Below, in pieces: positions 1 to 9,800 of a stretch of 64,000 nt of DNA. Numbering within the stretch: position 1 is the stretch's first letter; every line of letters begins with the position of its first letter. Below the pieces are notes generated by a model. It made no database searches, was not told the DNA's origin, and was given only the letters and a program-made list of their open reading frames with translations. A program made the translations under genes and the position numbers. The stretch lies in the NCBI GenBank assembly GCA_032158295.1, contig CM063249.1, forward strand, positions 12,466,139 to 12,530,138, given 5' to 3'. This DNA is from Pycnopodia helianthoides (Eukaryota > Echinodermata > Asteroidea > Forcipulatida > Asteriidae).

Positions 1-660
1 ATGCTTGATTAAGCATAGGTTTCACAGGTTAGCAAGTTTTTTGTCGGGTGCATGTCTATGCTTCGTAAACACTAAGCGTTCTTTGCTTACATAACAGCCG
101 CACAGTCTGAACTTACTGCAGGCAAAACTTTTACGGAGCTCATTGGAAGAAAACATAAAATATTTCGTTATTATGTGTGGTTTGTTTCAACTTTTGATTT
201 AAAAAATGTGGCCACATCTGAAAATTTTGTATAGGATTTTAGAATTCTTTATATGTTATGTCGTAGTTATGATTAACACAATTAATGTAAAGTTTTTCAT
301 GATCAGTGTAGTATCTTGCCTGCCAAGAAATGCCCTGGAATACACCAGGGCACTCCTTTATTCTGAAACTGGTCTATGATGCTGATGCAGTTAGAGACTT
401 GGTGGGGTCTGGGGTAGTGGCAGGCATAACTGAGATCACACAGCTCTGTCTTGCATACACTCTGTGGACATTCCTTTGTTCTGTGCATTTAAGAAAAAAA
501 CTGTAAACAACACTTTGTGGACGTGTGTACGTCCACATAGTGTTTCAAGTCCGTACATTGTGTGGACCTCACTTGTTCTCAGGTCTACACTTTGTACATG
601 TATGTAACGCTTAAACACTGTTGTCACTGACTCAATCCCTCAAATTTTCTTTACCCATAG
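1..660 (+). other. GLOD4 upstream intron (partial)
   Basis: No exon seen. The first 40 bases (TTAAGCATAGGTTTCACAGG, TTAGCAAG) look like the inner part of an F element cut by the window edge. 510-620 has several imperfect GTCCACA/GTGGACG inverted units. Ends with a pyrimidine-rich acceptor. Confidence 0.5.
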
Positions 661-747
661 GATGCTCATGAGATTTGTTTTGTTGGTGATGAGGCGTTCA
701 GGGAATTATCACAAGTAGATCCTAAAGCTGATGCCCTCTTAGATGAG
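661..747 (+). CDS. GLOD4: GLOD4 penultimate coding exon
   Basis: 29 codons, phase 0 at both ends. It starts after TTTACCCATAG and ends before GTAAGT. It encodes the [17 protein letters not shown] segment, the last strand and helix of the C-terminal glyoxalase-like domain, and ends ALLDE. Confidence 0.87.
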
Positions 748-1677
748 GTAAGTATGCCAAGTGGAGCAGAAAAGGGGGCGGGGGTAGAGTGGGAGAATAA
801 ATCGGTTTGTTTTAGGTAATTTTTGTAAGACACTTAATAATAATAATAATAACTGTATTTATAAAGCGCCTTTTGCCAAAGGATACAAGGTGCTGATATA
901 TATTTTTTTAACCTGCCATGTATGTGGAGCTACGTTTTTGAAGTATGAGACCTAGTCATTTATAGCACCATGTAATGTTTTATACGGTGCTGTGGCGCAA
1001 TATGCTGCCAATCAAACCAGGAACACCGGGGCGAACCCCTTCTCTTTTCGATAAGTGCACTGGGTTCTTTTACGTGCATTACACAACACACGGGACCTAT
1101 GGCTTTACGTCCCATCCGAAGGACGCAGCAATAATGGTTAAGTGTCTTGCTAAAGGGCACAAGTGTCACGACCGGGACTGATCAGAAACACCAGAGCTTG
1201 AGTCCGGTGTTCTTATCTGCTAGGCCACGACACCCCGTTAACCATTATTGCTTCGTTCTTAGGATGGGGCGTAATAAAGCCGAAGGCCCGTGTGTCGTGT
1301 AATGCATGTTATAGAACCCAGTTACACTTATCGCTAAGAGAAGGGGTTTGCCCTGGTATTTCTTGCAGTAGCTGCTGAGTGCGCCACAGCACCTTGTAAA
1401 TCCTTACAAGGTGCTACGTAATTCGGTCTCATAATTCATAAACATCAAAACCTGCCTTAATAAGAAGTGTTTTTTTTATGTTCCAGCACCTTTAGCTCCT
1501 TATTGATGAATATGCTGCGCTACATAAGACTCCAATCTTATTATTATTATGAATTATTGTTATGATTATCATTATTAATGATTTGTTCTCTTTCTTTTGT
1601 CTTTACAGGGAATCAAGGCTGACAAAAGTGATGAGTATTTTGCAAAGCATCCAGAGAGAAAGGGAGTGGCCAAGTAG
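661..1677 (+). CDS. GLOD4: GLOD4, last two coding exons (partial gene)
   Basis: Glyoxalase domain-containing protein 4, a two-domain vicinal-oxygen-chelate (glyoxalase I-like) protein; its substrate is poorly defined and in vertebrates it is linked to mitochondria. Seen: coding exons 661-747 and 1609-1677, joined in phase 0 by a GTAAGT donor at 748 and a pyrimidine-rich CTTTACAG acceptor ending at 1608. The 52-residue C-terminus contains [15 protein letters not shown] and [14 protein letters not shown], matching the remembered end of vertebrate GLOD4 (DKSDEWFAKHNKPK). The stop is TAG at 1675. All upstream exons, including the metal-site residues, lie left of the window. The intron holds an inverted pair of SINE copies. 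Identification rests on the conserved C-terminal motif only, but that motif is distinctive. Confidence 0.87.
835..1236 (-). mobile_element. tRNA-headed SINE, family S1, reverse orientation
   Basis: Read on the minus strand: a tRNA-like head with GTGGCC near the A box (complement of about 1170-1236), a body that closely matches the copy at 26481-26926, and a (TTA)n tail at 835-855 next to the GCGCTTTATAAA signature. It lies in the last GLOD4 intron. Confidence 0.8.
1237..1580 (+). mobile_element. S1 SINE fragment, forward orientation, abutting the reverse copy
   Basis: Body of the same SINE in the opposite orientation: AACCATTATTGCTTCGTTC, then ACCCAGTTACACTTATCGC, GCGCCACAGCACCTTGTAA and a TTATTATTATTATG tail. 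It lacks the tRNA head and is more diverged than its partner. The two copies form an imperfect inverted pair. Confidence 0.65.
1609..1677 (+). CDS. GLOD4: GLOD4 terminal coding exon
   Basis: 22 codons plus TAG, encoding [18 protein letters not shown] and a short tail. The acceptor has a strong pyrimidine tract (TTCTCTTTCTTTTGTCTTTACAG). The 3'UTR follows directly. Confidence 0.87.
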   Translation, partial: GIKADKSDEYFAKHPERKGVAK

Positions 1678-1694
1678 ATGAATTAAAAAAACTT

Positions 1695-1855
1695 GGCAGC
1701 TAACAGTTGTATGGCTTCTGACTGGCACCCCCGAACAAAGATATTGACAAATTAGGGATAGATAGCTCAGTTGGTGGAGTGCCGGCACGTTATTCTGGAG
1801 CTCGTTGGTTCAAATCCCACTCTAGTCAATTTGTCTTTGTTCAACCTAAAACGAA
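1695..1855 (+). mobile_element. tRNA-like element, family S4
   Basis: A tRNA-like core with A box TAGCTCAGTTGGTGGAG and B box GGTTCAAATCC, flanked by AGATATTGACAAAT and CTAGTCAATTTGTC, the same flanks as the copy at 53426-53618. The outer inverted repeats are not recognisable here. It lies in the presumed GLOD4 3'UTR. Boundaries are approximate. Confidence 0.65.
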
Positions 1856-2236
1856 TTAAAATCTTCTGATATGAAAAGGGGGAATGATAGGTAGGTAGAC
1901 GTACAATTTGCAGGATTCCTTGTCTTTTTGCTTTGATTACCATTTTTCCCACGAGACCTTGTAAAATTACAAAGTTCCATGTCCTTCCCTGAATGTTTGA
2001 AATTCTGGGATTTTCCACTTGACTTCTGGGAACCCCATAAAACATGTTTATTTTAACATCTTCCATAAACTGCCTGCACAACATTTCAATGTAAAACAAT
2101 CATCGCAGCTATCATTTTCCGGGTCAAGTTGAAAGGATTCTTCGTTGGTGCTGTTGCAAATCTCCCTTGGATGGGCCTTTTGTTTTCTTGAAATTGGACA
2201 AGGAGAAAAGATAAAGTGACATGTGCAAAAAAAGGT

Positions 2237-2432
2237 CAGGCCTGGAATTACACGGAGGCCATGTGGCCTCTGTTGCCCTGGTCTTGGCCTTGTTGCCCTG
2301 GTCTTGGCCTTGTTGCCCTGGTCTTGGCCTTGTTGCCCCTTCAAAAGTTGTCCATAAACTTAAAGATTCTCCTATGAAAGTTCCCCTTTTGCAAAATGAA
2401 AAAGGCCTTGCCCTCTCGAAGATGAAAGGTGT
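2237..2432 (+). mobile_element. K-family element with 20-bp triplication
   Basis: Begins CAGGCCTGGAATTA, the family terminus, and continues through the shared body (CCCTTCAAAA, CATAAACTTAAAGAT, TTTGCAAAATGAAAA, GCCTTGCCCTCTCGAAGATG). At about 2272-2335 a 20-bp unit (TTGCCCTGGTCTTGGCCTTG) is present three times in tandem; other K copies have one. Confidence 0.7.
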
Positions 2433-3283
2433 TCTCAAACAAGAGGTTGAAATGCCCTTTTGGCTACAAGTTTAATGTCAACAATCATTTTAGTTGCATC
2501 ACCATCAGCAGTCCAGCATTCTCCTGAAGACGAGCAGAGTATAGGCCTACTGTTCGAAATGTCGAGACCATGCCGGCTATGACTGCTCCCAAAGAGGTTT
2601 TACACGTGGTTGTACCCGCAAGTTTACTATGACAGTTTTTGTCTTATTTTCCAAACCATGCAAATCTTCAAACATCACTTTTAATATATATGATGTTTAA
2701 GGACATCACAATACATTGAAATTAAGGCTGCTGTTTTGGTTGTTGACATGCACTGTTCCACTGCTTGTGAGACTAAGTGCCTGATGTTGTGGTTGGCAGC
2801 ACATACAGTTTGCTTAGCCTCTTGAGTTCCTTTCCACTCCACCCAATCCTTTGAAAAATCTATAAAGAATTTCTAGTGTAATTAACTGTAATTATTTAAT
2901 TTTATTTCAGAACAATACATCTAAAATGTTGAGCTATACAAGTTTTTTTCCCACACAGCCTTGTTCTTCTGAAAATTTATTAGGAAGTGTCAGTAATTAT
3001 TGTATTTGAACGTACTAAATAATTATGAGTGAAATTGCTTAAGTTTCTCCTAGCGTATTTCGTATTTAAATTTAAATAAAAAATGATGTATCAGCAGTAA
3101 TCATATTTTAATGAAATGTTTTATATTGTTTCATTGGGTGACATTTTTTCAACTGTAACTCAAATTTTTGCATTCCATATTTTTTCACAATTATATATTA
3201 AGTGTACTCTGAAAAAGTGCAAATAAATGCAAGTTGTAACTCATTATAGTTTCATGGCATTTGTTCGGTTGCTTAATGCTTTC

Positions 3284-3675
3284 TTAAAGGAACATTGCAG
3301 AATTGGTTTTTGCTAACAAAACAGTTGCTGACAGTGTAAGCACTTTATGTAATTTACCGTATACATAAACTGACAAACCTGTAGAAGTTTGAGATCGATC
3401 GGCCATCTGGGTCACGAGAAAATAGTGAAAAACCGATTACACATTTGCATGAAATCATATAGATTCAACAAATGAATAAAACGCTCACTGAGCGATAAAC
3501 TCCAATCGGAAAATTAGTTTATTCATTTCTCATCAAATATGGCATTTCAGACAGAAATATTTCAAGGGGTGTTTTCTACCATCATCCTCATCAGACCGTG
3601 TAAGTTTTATGTAAATCAGTGATCAAAGTATACTTTACAAGTTTTTTTCTTACCAATTCTGTAATGTTCCTTTAA
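3284..3675 (-). mobile_element. Inverted-repeat element B, copy 1
   Basis: About 390 bp bounded by TTAAAGGAACATTGCAGAAT and its near-exact complement ending GTTCCTTTAA. An internal CACTGAGCG palindrome marks the apex. Five copies in the window (18484, 31078, 32408, 58546). There is no coding capacity, so it is a non-autonomous MITE-like element; the TTAA ends suggest a TTAA-specific transposase (inference). Confidence 0.85.
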
Positions 3676-4082
3676 ACAAAAATTGTAAAACTAAAAGGAC
3701 CAGACAAATTAGGCCTACACGCATGAACTTGAGTGTTTCTTTCCTGTCAAAGTTTGAGTGGACAAAATACGTGCTATTTATAAAGATCACAACAATTAGA
3801 AGCACGTGAGTGTACCATACTCTGTAACCTGACCTAACCTAACCTTATTAGTGAGCTATTTTAAGCTTTCCAAATACATTGTACATGTTGTGTTGTGTCA
3901 AATTTCTACTCCAAGTTAGCCCCAGATGAAAAGTGCTAGTCCACATCGTATTGGATTGGCTTTTTTGAGTCAGATGACCGTAAACAGTAGCGTACCAGAG
4001 GGGTGCGAGGGCCCCGCCCAGAACCCCTCCCCCAGTACCTACCCCCAGTACCCTCCCCCAGTACCCCCTCCCCCACAAAAAA

Positions 4083-4083
4083 A

Positions 4084-4115
<32 letters not shown>

Positions 4116-4128
4116 TGGGGGAGGGGGG
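4083..4128. repeat. (GA)n microsatellite running into a G-rich tract
   Basis: AGAG repeated about 12 times, then GGGGGGGTGGGGGAGGGGGG on the + strand. Just upstream, 4020-4075 is a C-rich imperfect repeat of CCCAGTACC units. Confidence 0.85.
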
Positions 4129-4151
4129 AGATGTGGGACTAACTCGCGTTA

Positions 4152-4314
4152 TAGATGGATTGCAATACGCGTCATTGACCGCCATCTTTGATGTAAAATG
4201 ATGGAAAAGTGCACGCGTGTACGCGCTACGCACGACTCTCAGCCAATTATAGCTCTTCACGCGTGCACAATTCATCAACAAAGATGGCGGCCGATGATGC
4301 CTATTGCAATCTAT
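4152..4314 (+). mobile_element. Short palindromic element E, copy 1
   Basis: About 163 bp starting TAGATGGATTGCAATACGCG and ending in the approximate complement. Near-identical over its length to the copy at 6931-7094. It contains AAAGATGGCGGC and CACGCGTG motifs. Confidence 0.8.
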
Positions 4315-5517
4315 GATCTATTGTCACCTTGTTAATCAGTGAAAAGGAATCAGGAAATCCACCTTTGGAATTTAGGGTTAGGTACCGTCTCCGAGGAAGT
4401 TCCTCTTGAACTGTCCGATTGTGAAGACAACATTGAACTTGAAGTAGCTTACAGATAGTTCAAGTCACGCGGTGAATATGACGCACAATGACCTACACCC
4501 CACACGGATGGAAATTCATAACACTGCAGGCGGTGATTGTGCCTTTTGATGATAGAAGTATGGACTTTGGTGCACAGTCAGAGAGTATGTCACGAGAAAG
4601 ATATCTGGCGCCATCGCAGGTTTTTCTTTTGAAAATAAAAACAACAACAACATATACATGTACATTTATGAGAAAATAGAATAGCTGTTGCAAACAGCTT
4701 ACCAATGAAAGGACCTATGGTGTAAATGTAAAAATTAGTTAGTGGCCTGCTGTTTCGACCCTAGCACAGTCTTTCTCGTATATAAATATATAGGTAAACT
4801 AACAAGCAATGGCAGCCATTTTGAAAACTTTGAAAATTGCTTGTTATTCTACTCATGCCAGAGGACAAATCTACGACGACCCTAGAGGCCCCCTAGCCCT
4901 TAATCTTTCTCATGACGTACTCTGACTGTGTGCCAAATTCCATGCTTGCTTGTATCATCAAAAGCCGCCGCCACAAGTCCCCCCAAATACTTCCCATATC
5001 ATGCCCCACTATCAGCAGAGAAGAGTGTCGTGAGAGAGGGGGTTTGTTCAGCTCCTTGAGATAACATTCGGTTCGCACTGCACTTGAGATTGAAGCAAAC
5101 GGGACGAGAGTCACAATGACTAGTGGCCGAGTGGCAAATCGTGACGTCATAACAGAGATTCGCAGTGACTGAACATTCGTACATACAATTCATGTACAAC
5201 TTCACCTCTGCACCTCCAAGTTTCCCATTAATTTCATATAGTCTCATCGGTTATTTGATGTAGGCCTATGTTCTGTCCCACGTTATATATTCTCACGATG
5301 TTTGTTTCTGTCCGCACAAGTTTATTAAAACCATGCAGCGAGTGACCTGTTTGGGGTTGCAACACCCCATGGTAGTTGTCAGCACATTGTGACAAACCTT
5401 TTCCCATAGGTGAAGAGGATTTGTTTTGCATTTTTCAACAATGTTTCATTATCTAAGCATGTTGGTACATATTCAGGTTATCGCCTGGGTTGATTGAAAC
5501 TTATTGTTTGCTTTAAT

Positions 5518-5911
5518 TTAAAGACACTGGACACCTTTGGTAATTGTCAAAGACCAGTCTTCTCACTTGGTGTATCTCAACATATGCACAAAACAACAAA
5601 CCTGTGAAAATTTGAACTGAATTGGTCGTCGAAGTTGCGAGATAATAATGAAAGAAAAAACACCCTTGTCACACGAAGTTGTGTGCTTTCAGATGCTTGA
5701 TTTCGAGACCTCACGCGTGAGGTCTCAAAATCAATTCAATGCAAATATTTTACTGAGAAATTACTTCTTTCTCAAAAACTACGTTACTTCAGAGGGAGCC
5801 GTTTCTCACAATGTTTTTATACTATCAACAGCTCTCCATTACTCGTTACCAAGTAAGTTTTTATGCTAACAATTATTTTGGGTAATTACCAATAGTGACC
5901 AGTGCCTTTAA
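5518..5911 (-). mobile_element. Inverted-repeat element C, copy 1
   Basis: Starts TTTAAAGACACTGGACACC, ends AGTGACCAGTGCCTTTAA, and has a 22-bp perfect palindrome at its centre (5705-5726, GAGACCTCACG and complement). Further copies at 14960 and 52612, with a partial one at 55826. Confidence 0.85.
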
Positions 5912-6347
5912 GTTTTATAATTTGGTTTCATCTGCCATTGACAAACATACCGATGTTGCTCCCCCCTTTCTAACCGAATCACTGACCCCATTAATTTGAT
6001 TGACACCCACTCTAGGACGTGTGGCACGGTCCAGGATATCATGGCATACGAGCTGATCACGATGTGGTTAACGATAGAAATATCAAATCTGACTGGAACA
6101 AGAACAGACTTTTTGATATTATCGCAGCAAGACCAAAACCAAAAGAAAGACAGATCGCTCATCGGGAGACTTCATGTGGAGATTTTGTCATCGTTTTCTC
6201 AAAGATGAGATTTCACACACGAGTAATCGATATCTGGATACTATAGTGGAACTGAGGCCGGGGACATCGTCATTCTCAATTATCTGCTCGTACAATAATA
6301 ATGTACCGAACCATTATTTGTTGCATTCCCCGTACCCATTGGGGCAG

Positions 6348-6390
6348 GAGGGGGGGGGGGCAAGGGCTCTGAGCAGGGGGGGGGGGGGGG
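6348..6390. repeat. Two G-runs on + strand near the SLCO 3' end
   Basis: Runs of ten or more G at about 6349-6360 and 6377-6390 with GGG tracts between them. On the SLCO sense strand this is C-rich. Confidence 0.8.
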
Positions 6391-6581
6391 CACCGCTCTA
6401 GTAACGCCACTGTTTTCCATGAATATAATATTGTGCATAATGCGGAATATGTATACATTTTAAAATTACATATTGTGTTATCATAGACTAGGATACAAAA
6501 TTTACCCGCCAGAAAATATTTACAAAAGGTTTTCTTCCGATCCTTTAACACATGGCATCTTAGATGCTCAGTGGTCCTTCT

Positions 6582-6841
6582 TCATCTTCTTCGGAGGTCT
6601 CCAACATCCTCCTCCTCTTCTTCTTCTTCGCCATCTTTATGGGAAGGAAACTTCCACACGACTAGCATCACCAGTAGAGCAATGACGGTAATTCCGAGAG
6701 CCAGGGCATTATAAGCGTAGCGGTACCGGTCGTTGTCGTACAGGAGGCACGCGCCGATCTTCCCATCGCACGGCGACTGCTGCCAAACTAGACACGCGGA
6801 ATCAATTGACACTCCGAAGAGAAAACCAGATGCAGATGTCG
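6582..6841 (-). CDS. SLCO exon 8 (residues 598-683, stop)
   Basis: Acceptor CCCTCTCATAG. Encodes ASGFLFGVSIDSACLVWQ (the conserved G-x-x-ID-x-xC-x-x-W block), a CxxxxGxC loop ending YDNDRYR, segment 12 (ALALGITVIALLVMLVVW) and a cytosolic acidic tail. TGA at 6584-6582. No clear AATAAA was found just downstream on the minus strand. Confidence 0.92.
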
Positions 6842-9800
6842 CTATGAGAGGGGGAGAAAAACTCATAGTTTTAATAATAATAATAACTACTACGGATGTC
6901 CATGAGTGCCATGTCACTTATCTTTTGCAATAGATGGATTGCAATACGCGTCATTGACCTCCATCTTTGATGTATAAAACAATGAAAAATGCACGCGTGT
7001 ACGCGCTACGCACGACTCTCAGCCAATGATAGCTCCTCACGCGTGCACAATTCATCAAAGATGGCGGCCGATGACGTCTATTGCAATCCATCTATACTGA
7101 AAGCAGGCCTGACTGAAAACATCCATTTCAGATGCAGGCCTACTGTCAAATCAAGTTAAGGCCTATAGGTGTAATTGATTTATTTCCAGAGAAATTGCGT
7201 TTTCCCGTTTGATGGCTACGAAGTCGACAGCCAGTATCCATCAACGTCCCTAACTAGTGGGACTGTTTTATGCAATCGCAATGATGTGCACTTGCTTTTG
7301 GGTTCATGATTTGGATGGGTTAAAACACTATTTACAACACAATGTTGCATTTTTTTTTGGGGGGGGGATGTTCCAGTTTAGGCCTACTGGAGACGGTTGA
7401 AATTATATTATATTTATTTACCGATTAAAGACAACAAGTAATCGATTCCTATGGCCACTGTTCTATCTTCAGAAGAGACAGATCTGCAATCAAAAATAAT
7501 GTCATTCACCAGTATTATAATTGCTGTTGGTTTTAACATTGGAAGATAAAACAAAAATCCTGTCAGCACAATTATTATGTAGCTTTCTTGGTATGATGAA
7601 AACAGTTAAAGAGAAATCCCGTTATCGTTTTGTCACCATTATTTTTGTTATTGACGTTGCCCCCAACGGTCAGACTATAATGTAATATAATTATCAACAT
7701 GTTCTTCCAGCTTTAGCTTTAACATCTAACACCACACTTCGAGGTTTATCCTTGCAGATATTAGACATTGGACCAGTCTCATGTTCTTCAACCTTATGGT
7801 ATGGATGTGTTCATTGGGAACGGGAAAAACCAAGATGGCGCACCATGATAAAGTTCCATCGTAAGGGGCGTTAGTTTGTAACACGAAAATACGGGTGCAC
7901 CCCACTAAATGAGTCCCCATAATACAACCAACGCTAAATGATAAAGTCACAAATAATTTTTTAACAGTCTGAAGTCTCTAAGTTAATTTGAAGTTAAAAC
8001 TCAAACGTACAGTGACATCTGAAAGTCAGTTTTCGTTTCAATTTTATAGGAGTATAGTCCGGCATCCCCGGGGGGTCTACGCCCGTATAACAAAGAAAAA
8101 TGCTACCGGAGTGCTAATTTCCGAACAGGAAAGAAGCCATCTTGAGAAAGGGGTCCCTACCCTCGTGAGCAAAATATGACAAGTTGTTCAGGGCCGGGCT
8201 TTAAACCAAAACCACCCAAATGGAGGCAATAACCCCAAGATAAAATGGTTGATCCTATTTCAACAATCCCTGAAAGTTGACCCTCAAATCTGTCATACAG
8301 AAATTGTTGAGGGCCTACAAATTGTCAAGGAGGCTCGGCGCGTTGTTTCGGGTGCTAATTACTGGGGTGCAACCAGAACCTTCACACCTTAAACAAGAAA
8401 GAATCACTTTCTCCCAACGTGTACCTCATGATGACATTCAAACCAAGAAGATATGCAAATCGGCCGAATAGCAGCACCGCAGTGAGCAACGCCAAATACA
8501 CTGCGGCTGCAGAGCCGCATGACACGTCATCGCAGGCGCCTTCCTCAAAGGTGGCTAAAAGTCCGTCCATGTTGGCTTCGTCAGAAGAAACATTAGTGAA
8601 TGACGTCATTGGTAAACAGGAGCAATTGCTGTAACCCTGTGGCAGACATAAACATTACAAATAAATAAATAATTGCAGTAGTTGCGGGAGACCCTCTGAT
8701 CTTTGAACTTTCCCCCGGAGGACAATTTGTAGGTAAAAAAAGTAAAAAAGAAAATGTACCTGAAATACAAAGATAGGAAGAATATGTCGGGGTTTTAGAA
8801 GGTCAGCATTAAGGTAAAGTTGTACATATTGTATAGGAAAGATGACGTAAGAGGGTTGTAGAAGGTCAGCACTTTGTCAGGGGATTATCCACACCCAGCA
8901 GTCAGTAACTGTGCATCGTTCCCATAACTGTACACACTGTATAAATACCGAAAGTATTGTGCAAACTTTTCCATAGAAAGGTCACTTTCTTGTATAAAGT
9001 CTAACATATTCTTCCCATACCATATAGACGATGTGACCTGTGACATCACATGTTTACAAAAGAGCCACAGTGCCTGGACTTCCTGCAGGCACGATTTTGT
9101 ACAATGGAAGAAAGCATAAAATCTTATATTTTATGGAGATTGCACTGTCTAATTCTTATCAACTTTTGATATGATGAAAGGGGGCACATCTAAAAACTTG
9201 TCCAGCTTTTACTTTCATAACTCTTGGTTTTATGTGGAAGTTATGGTACAAAATGTCAACTTTCCCATAGGACCAGTGTAGTATCTTGCTTGCCAGAATA
9301 CTCAAAGAATGTACAAGGTCACACTTATTGTAAACAATGTTCACATGGTCTATCGATCACCCTATATTCCCATTTCTATCGTATTTCCGGTACAGTTTGA
9401 CCTTTCATTGTCCTCTAAGGAAAAGGTCAAACTGTACCAGAGAGTCTCCCTCACCTAATTGTTGTGTTAGGCCTATAACAGCACAAAGGGCTCAACTCCA
9501 CACACCCCATAGCTGCGAAGCAGAAAAAATGGTGCTATGCATTTTTGTTCTGCTAAACATTATCTCTAGCCTCTGAAAACTCAACAACTCACGTAGTCAT
9601 CTTCGACTCTACATCCAGCATGACAAGCTGAAAAGTAGGTTGTTCCATTACCGTCGCATATAGGTGCGTAGACAGACAATGAGCATCCGCAATATGAGTT
9701 GCACGCAGAGTCTAACTCGATCTCACTGCAAATATTCAAAAAATAAAAGGCATAGTTTCCAAGTTATATCATCATAAAAATGGCGACATCATCCACATTT

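Larger units (their letters stand above)
1678..3245 (+). other. GLOD4: GLOD4 3' untranslated region (inferred)
   Basis: The stretch between the GLOD4 stop and the AATAAA at 3222-3227, which is followed by a T/G-rich stretch (TTTGTTCGG). An earlier AATAAA near 3077 is an alternative end. If the transcript runs this far it contains a tRNA-like element (about 1695-1855) and a K-family element with a 20-bp triplication (2237-2432). No further coding exon is seen. The extent is inference; transcript data would settle it. Confidence 0.45.
3246..6581. other. Convergent intergenic region between GLOD4 and SLCO
   Basis: No coding exon is recognised. It holds a B element (3284-3675), a GA tract and G-run (4083-4125), an E element (4152-4314), a C element (5518-5911), two G-runs (6348-6390) and otherwise AT-rich unique sequence. 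The left part of 6300-6581 is probably the SLCO 3'UTR read on the minus strand. Confidence 0.6.

Noticed and set aside
960..1181. Open frames on both strands over the S1 SINE
   Set aside because: They recur in the other SINE copy and reflect the repeat.
2221..2475. 84-codon frame over the 20-bp triplication
   Set aside because: Periodic sequence in a K element in the presumed 3'UTR; no domain or splice support.
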